Below are positions 45,451-46,912 of a stretch of 46,912 nt of DNA, in pieces. A program made the position numbers and the translations under genes. Origin of the DNA: PGYR01 sp034670025 (GTDB lineage Bacteria; Bacteroidota; Ignavibacteria; Kapaibacteriales; UBA2268); the NCBI GenBank assembly GCA_034670025.1, contig JAXMOE010000009.1, forward strand, positions 1-46,912, given 5' to 3'. The notes below the pieces were generated by a model. It searched no databases and had not been told where the DNA came from. It saw nothing but the letters and a program-made list of their open reading frames with translations. The stretch's first letter is position 1. Every line of letters starts with the position of its first letter.

Positions 45451-45987
45451 TTAAGAGAGCTTTTTAATTATTCGCTCTATAGTTTTCCAATTACGGGTTG
45501 TAATATCTTTACCATATTTTTCTTCAACTATTTTCATTGCCTTTGGGGTGCCAGTTTCAGACAAGTCCAATACACTCACTATCATTCCATTGTCATCACT
45601 AAGTATTTGGAATGTGCCGTCTTCACTTTTCCAAGGTATATCCAAATCTGATTTATTCGCCTCTTTTTGAAATGACACATACTGGCGAATATCTTTAGTC
45701 AACTCTATCTTGACAAATGGATCACTTTCAAAAAGATTTTTAATTTCTACGTCTGTCTTAACAATTTTTGGTACAGGAAAACTAAATTCATTTTCTAATC
45801 TATTTGAAATTTCTGATTCTAATTTGCTCACATTTGTTTCTTCAAACGCGAACATTACATTCCCAGAATTAAGTAAAGTGACGATGTTACTGAACCCCAT
45901 ATCATTCATTATTAATTTCAGTTCAACCATAGGGAGTTTGTGATTCCCACCTACGTTTATTCCTCTTAGGAATGACTGTTCAAACAC
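45451..45987 (-). CDS. DUF1697 family protein
   Basis: This is a 178-residue DUF1697 protein of unknown function. The family signature FLRGINVGGNHKLPMVELK appears at about residues 6-24, followed by MGFSNIVTLLNSGNVMF and, at the C-terminus, TRNWKTIERI, all characteristic. It is probably cytoplasmic. The start is a GTG at 45987. Homologs usually begin closer to the FLRGINVGG motif with an M-x-x-(I/Y)-A leader, and a nearby upstream ATG is out of frame, so the exact N-terminus is uncertain and a small change there is possible. Confidence 0.85.
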   Translation of the reverse strand: MFEQSFLRGINVGGNHKLPMVELKLIMNDMGFSNIVTLLNSGNVMFAFEETNVSKLESEISNRLENEFSFPVPKIVKTDVEIKNLFESDPFVKIELTKDIRQYVSFQKEANKSDLDIPWKSEDGTFQILSDDNGMIVSVLDLSETGTPKAMKIVEEKYGKDITTRNWKTIERIIKKLS

Positions 45988-46151
45988 ACAGAAAGAACAT
46001 GTGCCAGAAACTCAACGTAAATAGCATAATCCAGTTGGTACACACTGCCATTAATCTGGGTTATATCAGTGTAGTTGATTGAGATATTAAAATAAGATAT
46101 TTTTTAACTATATTAAGATAATGAACTAATAAAAACCCCATAAACTAGAAT

Positions 46152-46765
46152 ATGACTACCAACATCAACTACAACCAATCTCTCTCTAAATCTGCATTCA
46201 AGATAGCTCAGAGTTGCCTTGTCAAGCTATATTATAAAAAGGAATGGCTACCCATCGTCAAATGATGGAAATGACTACATGGAGTTCCTTGCTGAGGGTG
46301 GCTACGCTGTTGGTGCTATGGCAAAGCTATATTATCCCAATGGTATTGAAATTTATACATCAAAGGGAACAGAAGCTGCTATAGATAAAACTATAGAACT
46401 GCTAGATAATGAAAATATAGTATTATTTGAACCAATGTTTTACTCTCAGAATAAACTAATTGCTATAGATATACTTGAAAAGAAAGGCTACCAATTCAAC
46501 TTGATAGAAGTAAAGTCAAAAGGGATTGATGAAAGCTTAAAAATGGGAAAAGAGTGGCAAGAGCACATTGAAGATATTGCCCTTCAGAAGATAACATTAC
46601 AAGAATGATTTCCAGATTCAACAATAGACACATTTCTTTTTGTTCCTAACAAAAGTAAAGAAACAGATATTGATAATTTATTCTCTAAATTTCAATTAGT
46701 CGAAGACAAAGCAAACGGAAATTTTCAGAGCTTTGAAATTCTATTCAAGGGGGATAGAGATGAAA
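46152..46765 (+). pseudogene. DUF2779-type PD-(D/E)xK protein, broken and truncated
   Basis: Reading from ATG 46152, NYNQSLSKSAFKIAQSC and LVKLYYKK give the start of a DUF2779 protein. One extra G at 46241-46242 shifts the frame; the continuation NGYPSSNDGNDYMEFLAEGG to LQE is in the frame that opens at 46219. It contains a nuclease-like pair, Asp in LIAIDILEKKG and Glu-x-Lys in LIEVKSK. A TGA at 46606-46608 interrupts, but the same frame goes on as FPDSTIDTFLFVPNKSKE until 46765. There an IS3-type terminal repeat cuts it. Full-length family members are several times longer, so the gene is clearly inactive. Family recognition comes from memory of the conserved N-terminus. Confidence 0.7.
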
Positions 46766-46788
46766 TGGACTGTCCTAAAATAGTGAAC
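46766..46788 (+). repeat. Lone IS3 terminal inverted repeat
   Basis: These 23 bases are identical to the outer end of the IS3 element's right repeat (34237-34259, opposite strand). The IS3 interior sequence that should follow is absent; a different transposase fragment begins directly after, so only the repeat, or a deletion scar, remains. Confidence 0.8.
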
Positions 46789-46912
46789 CTCTATCGCTAT
46801 GTATTATTTCTGGAACACTATAGAGTAAGCCTTTTTCTAATGCTTTTAGTGATGTGTCTTGACTCTTTAAAGTATTAGAAACAACATGTGAGACTATTTT
46901 TCTGCTGTAACC
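46789..46912 (-). pseudogene. Transposase fragment (rve-type DDE), cut by window edge
   Basis: Read on the minus strand this encodes GYSRKIVSHVVSN, then LKALEKGLLYSVPEIIHSDRGS, the segment of an rve-fold transposase that contains the second catalytic Asp (HSDRGS). It ends abruptly where the IS3 repeat begins, so the C-terminal third is lost; the N-terminal part lies beyond the right edge. The sequence differs from the orfB at 33190, which has FHSDKGSQY, so it is a separate IS3- or IS481-type element. Confidence 0.8.

Noticed and set aside
1..46912. rRNA, tRNA or replication origin
   Set aside because: No conserved rRNA segment, cloverleaf or DnaA-box cluster was recognised by eye; a tRNA scan was not possible.

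Overview
The window is about 46.9 kb of AT-rich chromosomal DNA with no rRNA, tRNA or CRISPR array that I could recognise. The gene content points to the Bacteroidota/FCB superphylum. There are secreted proteins with Por-type (T9SS-like) C-terminal sorting regions, IgGFc-binding-like surface proteins, lipoproteins with acidic residues after the lipobox cysteine, and a DUF3109 protein. Two promoter-like elements match the Bacteroidota -7 consensus TAnnTTTG. A flagellar fliLMNO cluster and an rpoN gene occur alongside these, which suggests a flagellated FCB lineage such as Ignavibacteria or Kapabacteria rather than a classical Bacteroidetes gut or marine species. That placement is inference.

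Layout. 1-2078 is a mobile-element zone: a frameshifted IS110-family transposase cut by the left edge, an intact IS1595-family element (1040-1775) with terminal inverted repeats and a perfect 8-bp target duplication, and a GC-richer structured non-coding stretch. 2079-11287 is housekeeping: an iron(III)-type ABC permease/ATPase pair, a DUF3109 protein, rpoN overlapping a dihydroorotate dehydrogenase, an EgtD-like histidine methyltransferase and a GT-C type membrane glycosyltransferase. 11549-16108 is an AT-rich restriction-modification island: a type IIG (Eco57I-like) nuclease-methyltransferase whose C-terminus is displaced by a frameshift, followed by a second adenine methyltransferase. 16193-21385 is a co-directional run of exported proteins ending in ccmB. 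21511-23556 is paaZ on the other strand. 23967-26407 is fliLMNO. 26411-28554 holds three tandem paralogous lipoproteins.

28729-32460 carries an outer-membrane barrel protein and a large Ig-repeat surface protein broken by two frameshifts. 32673-34721 is a nested wreck: an IS110 3' fragment nearly identical to the left-edge copy, a decayed IS3-family element, and a tyrosine recombinase cut off by that IS3 element. 35594-38508 is a compact persulfide-detoxification operon: ArsR repressor, TauE/SafE transporter, persulfide dioxygenase-rhodanese fusion and a single-domain rhodanese. It has a matching motif before arsR and between arsR and tauE, and ends in a strong terminator. 38681-45987 has a second IgGFc-binding-like surface protein, a pair of small lipoproteins (one frameshifted), a Crp/Fnr regulator, a Por-sorted protein, lipoate ligase and a DUF1697 protein. 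46152-46912 is a second wreck: a broken DUF2779 nuclease-like gene, a lone copy of the IS3 terminal repeat, and a transposase fragment leaving the right edge.

A recurring theme is single-base frameshifts. I count eight, all in mobile, defence, surface or small accessory genes, while the housekeeping genes are intact. No strikingly new multi-gene system is obvious. The best leads are the persulfide operon with its repeated operator motif, the possibly switchable restriction system, the candidate bridge-RNA region of the IS110 element, and the structured segment at 1784-2078.
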